From: Solibacillus cecembensis
GTDB taxonomy: Bacteria > Bacillota > Bacilli > Bacillales_A > Planococcaceae
DNA: 64,000 bases
NCBI RefSeq assembly: GCF_001439635.1
Contig: NZ_LMBZ01000005.1
Location: 124,436 to 188,435, forward strand
Reading direction: 5' to 3'
Below, in pieces: positions 8,704 through 16,855 of the stretch; positions within the stretch are counted from its first letter, which is position 1; each line of letters starts with the position of its first letter. Made by a program: the position numbers and the translations under genes. The notes below the pieces were generated by a model that had not been told where the DNA came from, made no database searches, and saw nothing but the letters and a program-made list of their open reading frames with translations.

Positions 8704-8732
8704 TTTTTGCGGTTATCCATCTATCTCGTAAA
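8704..8732. repeat. Dispersed intergenic repeat, copy 2
   Basis: Shares TTTTTGCGGTTATCC and the following TCTAT-TCG with 510-533. Like copy 1 it lies in a convergent intergenic gap beside an NlpC/P60 gene. Confidence 0.45.
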
Positions 8733-8761
8733 TAACCTACAAGTTCCCAATTCCTACTAAC

Positions 8762-9676
8762 TTATTGAACTCGGTTAATAAATGTTGCTAAATCATTTAG
8801 TTTTACGTGATCATTAACGCCGAATGTACCATCACCTTTACCTAATGTGATGCCGTTTGATGCTAAAATAGAAATATCATTTGAAGCATAGTGAGATTTC
8901 GAAACATCCGTAAATGTCACAAAGTCACCCTTTTGCTCTAAGTTAAACGCAGCAACTAACACTTTCGCTAATTGCGCACGTGTAAACGGTGAAGCTGGAT
9001 TGAATTTCCCGCTTTCATCACCTGTAAATACACCTATTTTATGTAATGCCGTTACTGCACCCGCATATTTTGAAGTTGATTTAACATCTGCAAATGGTGT
9101 GTTTTTATCCGATGTATCTAGCCCTAACGCTTCTACTAGCTGGATTGCAACTTCACCGCGAGATGCATAAACTGAAAAATCAATCGTTGCATCTTTTACT
9201 TCTCCTGTTGATGCGACTACTTTACTAGCGTCAAAACTAGCAACACGTTTTGCACCGATATAGCGCTTTGCCCAATAAGATGAATTAAATTTTGCAACCG
9301 TTACACCTGTGCTTGTCCCTGCATGAATGAATTCGTTATTACCTAAATAAATTCCTACATGTGAAACACCACCAGTTGTATTAAAGAACACTAAGTCCCC
9401 CGATTTTAAATTAGCTTTTGAAACGGCTGTTCCTTGTTTATACTGCTCAGCAGCTGTACGGTCTAAGTTATGGCCTAGTTTGTTAAAAACGATACTCGTA
9501 TACCCTGAACAGTCTAGCCCTTTAGCTGTAGTTCCCCCGTATACGTATGGTACCCCAATATATTGATGTGCTACTTTTGATAATTCTGAAGTTGATGCTG
9601 CTTGAGCTGTATTTGTATCCGTCCCTGCAAAAATCATAAATGCTGCAAAGATCGGTAATAAAATTCTTTTTTTCAC
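8762..9676 (-). CDS. NlpC/P60 endopeptidase with C-terminal SLH domains
   Basis: A 304-residue exported peptidase. The signal peptide (about 1-27) is followed directly by an NlpC/P60 domain with Cys56 (LDCSGYT), His106 (SHVGIY) and His118 (FIHAG), then by SLH motifs (about 165-304, core FTRAQLAKVL). This order (catalytic first, SLH last) is the reverse of its SLH-glucosaminidase neighbour. It should cut stem peptides while held on the wall polymer. The GTG at 9676 has AAGGGAG 12 nt upstream, a slightly long spacing. The catalytic domain is close to that of the gene at 634-1176, and the two look like paralogues. Confidence 0.9.
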   Translation of the reverse strand: MKKRILLPIFAAFMIFAGTDTNTAQAASTSELSKVAHQYIGVPYVYGGTTAKGLDCSGYTSIVFNKLGHNLDRTAAEQYKQGTAVSKANLKSGDLVFFNTTGGVSHVGIYLGNNEFIHAGTSTGVTVAKFNSSYWAKRYIGAKRVASFDASKVVASTGEVKDATIDFSVYASRGEVAIQLVEALGLDTSDKNTPFADVKSTSKYAGAVTALHKIGVFTGDESGKFNPASPFTRAQLAKVLVAAFNLEQKGDFVTFTDVSKSHYASNDISILASNGITLGKGDGTFGVNDHVKLNDLATFINRVQ

Positions 9677-9891
9677 GATTCAATGAAACTCCCTTCGAAG
9701 ATCCGGCTTTAAATTATTTCGGCTGAAACAATTTAACCTACAAATAGAGTATCATATATTTTCGTGCTATAATTTTTCACTTATGTAACAGTTCATCAAA
9801 AGTTACACCTAAAACAAAAGTGAGCTATTTAACTCGATAAAGAGATTATAAACAACATTAAATACGAAATATCAACCACTTAATTCTTCGG

Positions 9892-9908
9892 TGTAATATT
9901 GTTGTAAC
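9892..9908 (+). promoter_or_regulatory. WalR-like box in reverse orientation
   Basis: TGTAAT-ATTGT-TGTAAC matches TGTWAH-N5-TGTWAH exactly but reads on the plus strand, opposite to the NlpC/P60-SLH gene 216 nt away. Two more single half-sites in the other orientation (9785-9790 and 9802-9807) lie between them, at the wrong spacing. Confidence 0.4.
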
Positions 9909-9997
9909 ACAAAATGAATATTTAACCATTTTTATCGGATAATAAGTATTAAATTGGATAATAGATTTATTATCTAGGAGCATTTAACGCATTAGAA

Positions 9998-10025
9998 AAC
10001 GCCGCCTCCTAGTGGAAGCGGCGTA
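9998..10025 (-). terminator. Terminator of the helical-repeat protein gene
   Basis: ACGCCGC (9999-10005) pairs with GCGGCGT (10018-10024), extended inward by CTCC/GGA. On the minus strand it is followed by TTTTC. It starts 10 nt after the stop. Confidence 0.75.
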
Positions 10026-10034
10026 CCAAAATTA

Positions 10035-13000
10035 TTATAACCCTAATTCAAATACATAATTTTGCAATAAATTATAATTGGCAATGAGCATTTTTTGCTC
10101 TTCTGCTAGCTTTTCATATGCTTTCAATGCCGATATTGTTTTGGATTCGAACGTGCGCAAACTTGGATCGATGTCCTCAATCTGCTTCATTACGGATTTG
10201 GCTACTTTAATATCTTGTTCAGCTTGCTTTAAAATATCATAGTTTTGCACTTGGCGCTTTGAATCAGATGGTAGTTCCTTGTACGCTACCGCTGCCTTTT
10301 CTACATCCTCAACATAGGAGCTTGAGTTTCTTGATAAAGAGGCAATAATAGTGATTACTTTTTGAATTTCAGTCACGTCTAATTGCGATTCTTGTAATTT
10401 ATAAAAGTTTGTCACTTTTAACTTTTCATCATTTGATAGACGGTCATATGCTAATTTCGCGGCTTCCAAGTTACCCAGGTAATATTTGTCACTTGGCTTT
10501 AACTTGTCAATTAACTCATACACATAAATAACATTCGATAAGTTCGAATATTTATCGATATTTGTTACGTAACTTTGTTGCTTCGAATCTAGCTTTTTCA
10601 TTGCTGAATTCACTTTATCAAATTGGCGACTTAAATCGTTACGTGAATTACTTAAGCCTTCAATTGCATCAATCGCGACTTCTACTGGCTTAATATATTT
10701 TTCTTGTGCTTTTAACTCATCGATTAATGTTACTGCTTTTTTATTCGTAGAACTTAATGCTTTATATGCTTGGCTCGCTTCTTTTACCTTTGTAATAAAT
10801 TCGTTCGGTGAAACTGAATTTAAAGCGCGAATTAATGCATCAACCGTTGCTCCCCCTGTTACATTCAGTTCATGGTCAGTTAATACGGATATATTCGAAA
10901 TTTTTGCTTGCTGGTCAGCTGGCAATGCATTGTACAACGCTCGAGCCGCTTGCGTATCTGCTACAAACGTTTTACTCGACGTTTTAATGTTATTAATTGC
11001 ATTCATTACATTGTATATAACTTTTAGTTCGCCCGTTAATTTTGCACTGTTTAGTAATAAACCGCGCTCTGCTTGCGTCAGCTTTTCATAAGCCTTTTCC
11101 GCACTCTTATATTTTGAAATAAAGGTACGTGCATTTGAAGGATCCAGCAATAAAATGCTCGCATCTAATGTTAAAACAGGCTTTAATGAACGTTCACGAG
11201 TCGTTAAATCTTTGTAGTTAGTTACAAGTTTTTGCTGTGACTTATCAAGTGCATTATACGCATTGCGCGCCGCTGTCAACTTCACGATATAGTCTTCCGC
11301 TGTTGGAATCGCTTCTTGAATTAATGCTACGACTTGTTCTGCACTTGTCATATTGTCTTCTGCAATCGTTAATTTTGAATAATTATGAACTAATGCTTGT
11401 TCATCTGGTGTAAGGGCATCGTATTCTGCACGAATTGCCGCTGTTTCCGCATGATACGTTTTACCACCCACTTTTAACTTATCAATACGATCAATTAAGC
11501 TCGCGATTTTTAGAACAGGCTGTAATTTTGAAGCATGATTATACACATTATCCTTTTGCTTCTGTGTCAGCTTTTGGTAAGCCTTTTCAGCAGCAATAAC
11601 TTTTTTAGTATATGTTTTATCTATATTGGCTGGTAACTTCTCAATTAATGTAAACACTTTTAATGATGCTTTATAGTCCTTTTCGAGAGCCTTTAATAAT
11701 GCTGCATTCGTTACACTGCGTTTCGCTGTTGAATCCATCGCCTTATATTCTGCTGTTAGTTTAGCCAACTCATCCATGAAAGCCTGTCCTGTTTGTGAGC
11801 TAAGTGCGTTAATTCTTTCTACCATCGTATGCGCAGAAGCGAGAATTTTTTGGAAGTTCTCCAATTTTGGACCGTATTCTTTTAGTAAACGTTCTTTTGC
11901 ATTCGTTGGTACATCTACAGGAGACACGCCTGCTGTTAATGTTTTAAACTTTTGATCAGCAGTTGATACCTTGTCGCGGAAATCCTTTGCCGATGAACTG
12001 ATGGCATCAATGTCTAGCATTAACTGAGCAACCTGAAGACTCTCTTGTAAAACAGGATAATTATTTACTGTTAGCTTAAGGTTTGCTGATAATTTCTCGT
12101 ATGCTACATTAGCTGCTATTACCTTTTTAGCAAAATCCTTCGCGCCAAAATCAAGGTTTCCAATTAAAGTCACTACAGTTAATGCGGATTTATATTGACT
12201 CTCTAATGTAGTTATATGTGCACTATATTTCACTAATTTTTTCCCATTTGATGAAAGTGCGTTAAAATCTTTTCTGACTTCTGCTAACACTACCAGATCA
12301 ACTGCGACTTGCATTGCTATAATTCGCTTGTCAATTGATATGGCCATATCTTTTTCACTGACTAAATCTTTAAGTTTTGCGTCCAATATTTTTTTCATGT
12401 TTTCTAAACCAATATCACTTGAACTCTTCCATGTAGCAAGGTTCGTGTTTGCAGTTTCTAAATCTTTTACATACGTTGCATTCGAGGTATTCAAAGCCAT
12501 TATTGCTGCAGCGATTTCCATGTATGGTTTGAGCTCATCTAAACGAGCAATATTTGTAACTAACGGCTGATCAGTTGGAGACAAATCATCATAGCCTTTA
12601 ACCGCTTTTTTTGTACTCGCAATAAAGTTCGGAATATCTTTTTCTGTAAATGTAACTGTTGAAATATCATTAATTTGCTTCATGACAGCCGCTGCAGAAA
12701 TATTGGATTTTTCCCATGCAGCGAGTTTCTCTACATACTCTTTAAGTACATATTTTGGACCATTCACTAATAGTGCGTTATAGGCTTTGCGCGCTTCTGC
12801 TACAGCTGTATTTGCATTGGCGCTTTTGATGGCTTCAATTTTCTTTTCGACTATTATCGCATTGTTAATGCCCTGCTCCATTTCTTTTAGCGTTTCCAAA
12901 TAGGTTACTAAATCCTTCGTTTCCGAATCCACTAGATTACCGTACGCAGTTCGTGCTTCAGATACTTTATCACGAAACTCTGCTGAATTTGCTGTCATTT

Positions 13001-13166
13001 TAGCTAAACTTTCAATCTTATTTATCACTTCCAATGCAGCTTCATTACCCGTTACTGCCTCATAATTCTCCACGAATGATTTTTGGGAATCATCGAAGGC
13101 ATGTGCAACTGCTCCTGGTACTAATAACATCCCTGTTAAAACACCGATTTGTACATTCTTTTTCAT
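10035..13166 (-). CDS. Exported helical-repeat protein, about 18 tandem units
   Basis: A 1,043-residue protein with a signal peptide (about 1-23, ending AHA) and then almost only imperfect repeats of about 55-60 residues. Each unit carries a core such as AYEKLTQ..., AYNALDKSQQKLVTNYKDL or EYDALTPDEQALVHNYSKL, followed by a V..LI..L segment. I count about 18 such cores. The pattern predicts a long rod of helical bundles, as seen in the helical part of SbsC-type surface proteins. There is no SLH, LysM, LPXTG or membrane anchor, so how it is kept at the surface is unknown. The ATG at 13166 is followed by a normal signal peptide. No catalytic residue can be named; a structural or adhesive role is an inference. 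Confidence 0.8.
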   Translation of the reverse strand: MKKNVQIGVLTGMLLVPGAVAHAFDDSQKSFVENYEAVTGNEAALEVINKIESLAKMTANSAEFRDKVSEARTAYGNLVDSETKDLVTYLETLKEMEQGINNAIIVEKKIEAIKSANANTAVAEARKAYNALLVNGPKYVLKEYVEKLAAWEKSNISAAAVMKQINDISTVTFTEKDIPNFIASTKKAVKGYDDLSPTDQPLVTNIARLDELKPYMEIAAAIMALNTSNATYVKDLETANTNLATWKSSSDIGLENMKKILDAKLKDLVSEKDMAISIDKRIIAMQVAVDLVVLAEVRKDFNALSSNGKKLVKYSAHITTLESQYKSALTVVTLIGNLDFGAKDFAKKVIAANVAYEKLSANLKLTVNNYPVLQESLQVAQLMLDIDAISSSAKDFRDKVSTADQKFKTLTAGVSPVDVPTNAKERLLKEYGPKLENFQKILASAHTMVERINALSSQTGQAFMDELAKLTAEYKAMDSTAKRSVTNAALLKALEKDYKASLKVFTLIEKLPANIDKTYTKKVIAAEKAYQKLTQKQKDNVYNHASKLQPVLKIASLIDRIDKLKVGGKTYHAETAAIRAEYDALTPDEQALVHNYSKLTIAEDNMTSAEQVVALIQEAIPTAEDYIVKLTAARNAYNALDKSQQKLVTNYKDLTTRERSLKPVLTLDASILLLDPSNARTFISKYKSAEKAYEKLTQAERGLLLNSAKLTGELKVIYNVMNAINNIKTSSKTFVADTQAARALYNALPADQQAKISNISVLTDHELNVTGGATVDALIRALNSVSPNEFITKVKEASQAYKALSSTNKKAVTLIDELKAQEKYIKPVEVAIDAIEGLSNSRNDLSRQFDKVNSAMKKLDSKQQSYVTNIDKYSNLSNVIYVYELIDKLKPSDKYYLGNLEAAKLAYDRLSNDEKLKVTNFYKLQESQLDVTEIQKVITIIASLSRNSSSYVEDVEKAAVAYKELPSDSKRQVQNYDILKQAEQDIKVAKSVMKQIEDIDPSLRTFESKTISALKAYEKLAEEQKMLIANYNLLQNYVFELGL

Positions 13167-13421
13167 CGTGTCATTCCTCTCTACTTATGTATCCGAATGT
13201 TTTTCTTAATTTTAGCGAATGTCACGAATTTAATTTTGCGACTACACAAAGCTGAATCCGGACGTAATTATACTTAAGCACAATTAACCTTCTATCTCTT
13301 ACTACTAATATCGACCTAGAGCACTTTTATTCAAGTAAATTTATCATTAAGTAAGTCGCAATAAGGTATATTAAGATACGTTTTTCTTTAAAATTTCTAA
13401 AAGTCACCTTACAATATCTAC
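13167..13421. other. Intergenic region upstream of the helical-repeat gene
   Basis: About 255 nt between the helical-repeat gene and the terminator of the amidase gene. It must hold the promoter and leader of the former. No open frame, RNA or clear operator is seen. Confidence 0.4.
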
Positions 13422-13467
13422 AAAAAAGTCACCCTTTCAAAATAAAATGAATAGGGCGACTTTTAAA
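13422..13467 (-). terminator. Terminator of the SLH-amidase gene
   Basis: On the minus strand AAAAGTCGCCCT (13464-13453) pairs with AGGGTGACTTTT and ends in TTTTTTG near 13422. It overlaps the space directly after the stop at 13469. Confidence 0.7.
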
Positions 13468-13468
13468 G

Positions 13469-15271
13469 TTAATTTCTTCCGTAATACTCAACAATCCCAT
13501 TATAAATAGATTGTGCATAGGCTTCTATATGCTCATCACTTAGTAGCTTTGCACGATCTTCTGCATTACTTACAAATCCAAGTTCCACAAGAACTGCTGG
13601 AATTTTCAAGTTTTTAATGACAACAAAATCTGCACGCTTTACACCACGATTAGACGTACCAACATTTTTTACGATTGCGTTATTAATATTCGTTGCTAAC
13701 ACGAGGTCCTCTTTTTCGTTTTCATTTGATGTAACGCTATAATACGTTTCCGTCCCTTTTGCAGAAGTATTCGTTGCCGAATTGGCATGGATACTTACAA
13801 ACATTTCACCATATTTATCCGTTGCAAATTTATGGCGATCATCAAGTGACGGATATGTATCCCCTTGACGCGTCATCAACACAGACGCACCATCTGCTTC
13901 TAATTTTTGTTTCACTAATTGACTGACTTTAAATACGATCGTTTTTTCAACAGCCTGACCACCTATTGTTCCAGGGTCTTTTCCGCCATGACCTGGATCG
14001 ATAATAATAACGCGATCTTTTACTGGGTTTTCCGTCGTATTTTTTAAACGGATAAATCGTTTATCCACATAACCTACCGTACCTTGATAATCAATTTCTA
14101 CCCAATGACCTGCAAATGATAATACATTAACGCTCGTACCTCGATCAATTTTTCCGAGTGAAGTAGCGCTTGCTGAATCACTTTCTCGGATATTTAAACC
14201 ATTTACCGTTGCAATGGCAATTGTCTCCGTTTGCGTTGTCGGAATTTCACTTGGTTGTTCTGTTGGTTGTTCCGGTGTTACATCAGTCGGTTCATCCGGT
14301 ATTTCTTCCACGGGCTTTTCCGGTTTTATTTCAGTTGGCTTTTCTGGCTTAATTTCAACTGGTGTTTCTGGTGTTTCTTCAACAAGTTCTTGCTCTGTTT
14401 TTGTAAATTCTTTCGCTACAAATGCGTATTGACCGTTGTAAGCAATTTTTAACCAGTATCCTTGCTCTTCAAATACAGAAAGTTCCTTACCTGTATTTAC
14501 CTTGCCTAAAATATTCGTTGCATTGGCAGTTGAAGCACTTGAACGGACATTTAAATTATCCACCGATACGAATACTTTGCCGATCGCATCCGATTCATTC
14601 GGAACGCGGACTCCTTGAACAGGAAGGTCGAGACGATACTTATCCGATGACGCACGTGCAACAAATGACGAAAACTGCGCGCGTGTCACAGGATCCTTCG
14701 CACTATACTTCGTTGAATTGGCTGTCCCGTTCGTTATTCCATTATAGTAAATCGCTGCAATATATTTATAGTAAGGGTCATTTGCTGCGACATCATTAAA
14801 CGGTAAAGATAATTTTTCGGTTTGCTCGATATTTAATTTGAATGCCCTCGCTAATACTTTACTCATTTCATTACGAGTAAGTGGCGTTTTCGGTTCGAAT
14901 TTCCCAGGCGAGTATTCGCTAAAATAGCCTAGCTGAACTGCACGCTCCACATACCCTGACAATGCAGCACTTTTCTTTAAATCGATATCCGAAAATGTTG
15001 ATTTTTTTACGACTAATGGCTTTTCACCAGTCGCTACAACGACCATCTTAGCAGCCTGTCCACGCGTTACTGAATCAGATGGCTTGAATACTCGTTTACC
15101 ATTTTCGATCGAACCTTCTAAAACGCCTAATTCGATTAAGTAGTGAATTTCACCATAGGCCGGATGCGATGAAGAAAGATCCGTGAAAGTAATGGATGCT
15201 TGTGCATTTTGAACATTAAACAATGAAAATACGAGAAGTACTAATAGAAAGCTAATTTTTTTAATCGACAC
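13469..15271 (-). CDS. SLH-SH3-amidase: N-acetylmuramoyl-L-alanine amidase (Amidase_3)
   Basis: A 600-residue exported autolysin. The signal peptide (1-25) is followed by three SLH motifs (about 28-205; cores VTRGQAAK, LTRNEMSK, VTRAQFSS), an SH3b domain (about 228-290), a low-complexity Pro/Glu/Thr linker with PEKP and PEQP repeats (about 290-345), a second SH3b (347-410) and a zinc amidase domain (about 418-598) starting IIIDPGHGGKDPG, with VSIHANS and VLVELGF. It should cut MurNAc-L-Ala bonds. I chose the GTG at 15271 because AGGGAGGT lies 7 nt upstream; the longer frame from 15292 would include this ribosome binding site. It is followed by SLH-CAP upstream only 105 nt away, so the two may share a transcript. 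Confidence 0.93.
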   Translation of the reverse strand: MSIKKISFLLVLLVFSLFNVQNAQASITFTDLSSSHPAYGEIHYLIELGVLEGSIENGKRVFKPSDSVTRGQAAKMVVVATGEKPLVVKKSTFSDIDLKKSAALSGYVERAVQLGYFSEYSPGKFEPKTPLTRNEMSKVLARAFKLNIEQTEKLSLPFNDVAANDPYYKYIAAIYYNGITNGTANSTKYSAKDPVTRAQFSSFVARASSDKYRLDLPVQGVRVPNESDAIGKVFVSVDNLNVRSSASTANATNILGKVNTGKELSVFEEQGYWLKIAYNGQYAFVAKEFTKTEQELVEETPETPVEIKPEKPTEIKPEKPVEEIPDEPTDVTPEQPTEQPSEIPTTQTETIAIATVNGLNIRESDSASATSLGKIDRGTSVNVLSFAGHWVEIDYQGTVGYVDKRFIRLKNTTENPVKDRVIIIDPGHGGKDPGTIGGQAVEKTIVFKVSQLVKQKLEADGASVLMTRQGDTYPSLDDRHKFATDKYGEMFVSIHANSATNTSAKGTETYYSVTSNENEKEDLVLATNINNAIVKNVGTSNRGVKRADFVVIKNLKIPAVLVELGFVSNAEDRAKLLSDEHIEAYAQSIYNGIVEYYGRN

Positions 15272-15375
15272 GCATTTAACCTCCCTGAGCAAATTATTAC
15301 TTTATATTTTATCAAATAATTCCAATATTTACACTAGATTTGGATAGATTCACCTTATTTATCCGATAAAATACC

Positions 15376-16461
15376 CTATTTTTTCGCAAATAAGTTGACG
15401 ATATACAAGTTGCCATCATTCGCTCGCTTTACACCGATACCAGTTGTCGTATAGTGCGCATTTAATAAATTTTCACGATGGGTTGGTGATGCAAGCCAAG
15501 CATCGACCGTTTGCTTAGGTGTTTTAAAGTTTCGTGCTAAATTTTCACCAAAGCTTACATATTCATAATCAAAAAGAGTCGCCATATCCCAAGGGTCCCC
15601 GTAAAAAGGCGATGTGTGGTCAAAATAACCACGCTTTATCATGTCTTGCGCTTTAATAATGGCGAGCTGACTTAATGCTGGATCTTGCGCAAGTGCATTT
15701 AATCCTTTGCTTACTCGAATTTCATTAATTAGTGCCACCACTTGATTTGACCAACTTTTATGGGCAGTCGTTGTCGAAATATAATCCTTCGCCAAATAGT
15801 CGTACACAAGGTTGTAATTACTCAATTGTTTTGTAAAATGAATGCCACGCACCGTTAACGAAGCAAGTTGTGCACGTGTCACATTTGAACGAGGGCTAAA
15901 TTCCTTCTTTGTAATCCCCTTAATAATCTCGGTATCTGCAAGCGACTCTACATAATCTTTCGCCCAATGATTTTTCGGCATATCTATAAAAGAAGCTTTA
16001 TTTTTCTGATCGATTTCGATTTGAAAGGCGAGGGTAAGAATTTTAGCAATTTGATCTCGTTGCACAGGCTCCTCTGGTTTGATTTTATTATCGTTTTGGA
16101 TAACACCTAGTTCCGCCATCTTCTGAATTTCTTTGTAAAACGGATGCGTAGGCGAGACATCTGTCGCCTTTAATTGAAAGTCCGATTCCAATGAAACCCC
16201 TGTCGCGCGGGCAATAACTGCAATCGCCTCTGCACGAGTAACTATCTCATTTGGTTTGATATGTCCATTAGTTGGCGCGTCTAACACACCTATTTCAATT
16301 AACTGCACTAAATCTTTTGCAGCCCAATGTGACTTACTTAAATCTTGATAATCAAGCGTTGCTGAAATTTTTGGACTTTCGGCATTCGTTAGCTCGATTG
16401 AAACGGATTGTCCAAGCATTACTGTTAACACACTTAGAATTGCTATTTTTTTTATCATCAT
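15376..16461 (-). CDS. SLH-anchored CAP/SCP-domain protein
   Basis: A 361-residue exported protein with a signal peptide (about 1-27), three SLH motifs (about 38-205; cores VTRAEAIA, VQRDQIAK, VTRAQLAS) and a C-terminal CAP domain (about 235-361). CAP signatures are visible: LINEIRVSKGL, FDHTSPF, SFGENLA, and SPTHRENLLN. Bacterial CAP proteins (YkwD type) are common on surfaces but their activity is mostly unknown. Two adjacent ATGs at 16461 and 16458 are possible; AGGTGGG fits the second slightly better. It probably is transcribed together with the amidase gene. Confidence 0.9.
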   Translation of the reverse strand: MMIKKIAILSVLTVMLGQSVSIELTNAESPKISATLDYQDLSKSHWAAKDLVQLIEIGVLDAPTNGHIKPNEIVTRAEAIAVIARATGVSLESDFQLKATDVSPTHPFYKEIQKMAELGVIQNDNKIKPEEPVQRDQIAKILTLAFQIEIDQKNKASFIDMPKNHWAKDYVESLADTEIIKGITKKEFSPRSNVTRAQLASLTVRGIHFTKQLSNYNLVYDYLAKDYISTTTAHKSWSNQVVALINEIRVSKGLNALAQDPALSQLAIIKAQDMIKRGYFDHTSPFYGDPWDMATLFDYEYVSFGENLARNFKTPKQTVDAWLASPTHRENLLNAHYTTTGIGVKRANDGNLYIVNLFAKK

Positions 16462-16624
16462 AACCCACCTATTCGTGAATTTTCATCCTATATTAGCGAA
16501 TATTATCACAAAAATTATACCTTAGCTCTTAATTTGCGAAATTCTATGGAAATTTCACGATAGAAGTAACGTGGATTGCGATTAAGTTTTGGTATGGTTT
16601 CTGTCAATATATAGCGAGGAAAAA

Positions 16625-16783
16625 TCGGCTGATTAAGTTTGGCTTATTTTATCGCGTTTGGCTCATAAGCATGATTTTTTGGCTTATTTCCTCTGTATTT
16701 TGGCTCATAATGCCTCGAGCTTGGCTTATTCTCCCTCAAACTCGGCTAATAACACCCCACTTTTGGCCAATAAAACCCCTTCC
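16625..16783. repeat. 21-bp phased TTGGCTYAT repeat array
   Basis: The motif TTGGCTYAT or a close variant starts at 16658, 16679, 16700, 16721, 16742 and 16763, exactly 21 bp apart. Two less regular copies precede it at 16639 and 16625 (19 and 14 bp spacing). The 12 bp between motifs vary. It lies between the promoter side of the SLH-CAP gene and the terminator of the glycosidase gene. The spacers are too short and irregular for CRISPR. Twenty-one bp is two helical turns, so all motifs face the same side of the DNA. Confidence 0.75.
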
Positions 16784-16799
16784 TCAGCATTCTCTCCAT

Positions 16800-16846
16800 A
16801 AAAAAACGTACCATTTCGATTTTTAATCAAAACAGTACGCTTTTCA
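16800..16846 (-). terminator. Terminator of the glycosidase-SLH gene
   Basis: On the minus strand GCGTACTGTTTTGATT pairs, with a small internal mismatch, with AATCGAAATGGTACGT around an AAA loop and runs into TTTTTTTATGG. Confidence 0.75.
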
Positions 16847-16855
16847 TCTAACTTT

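Noticed and set aside
14170..14799. Plus-strand frames of 60-125 codons inside the amidase gene
   Set aside because: They are antisense shadows of the Pro/Glu/Thr-rich linker and SLH part.
16625..16783. CRISPR array
   Set aside because: The conserved core is only about 9 bp, the intervals are 12 bp and no cas gene is present.
16635..16790. A short open frame through the 21-bp repeat array
   Set aside because: There is no start codon with a ribosome site, and the repeat unit being a multiple of three explains the lack of stops.
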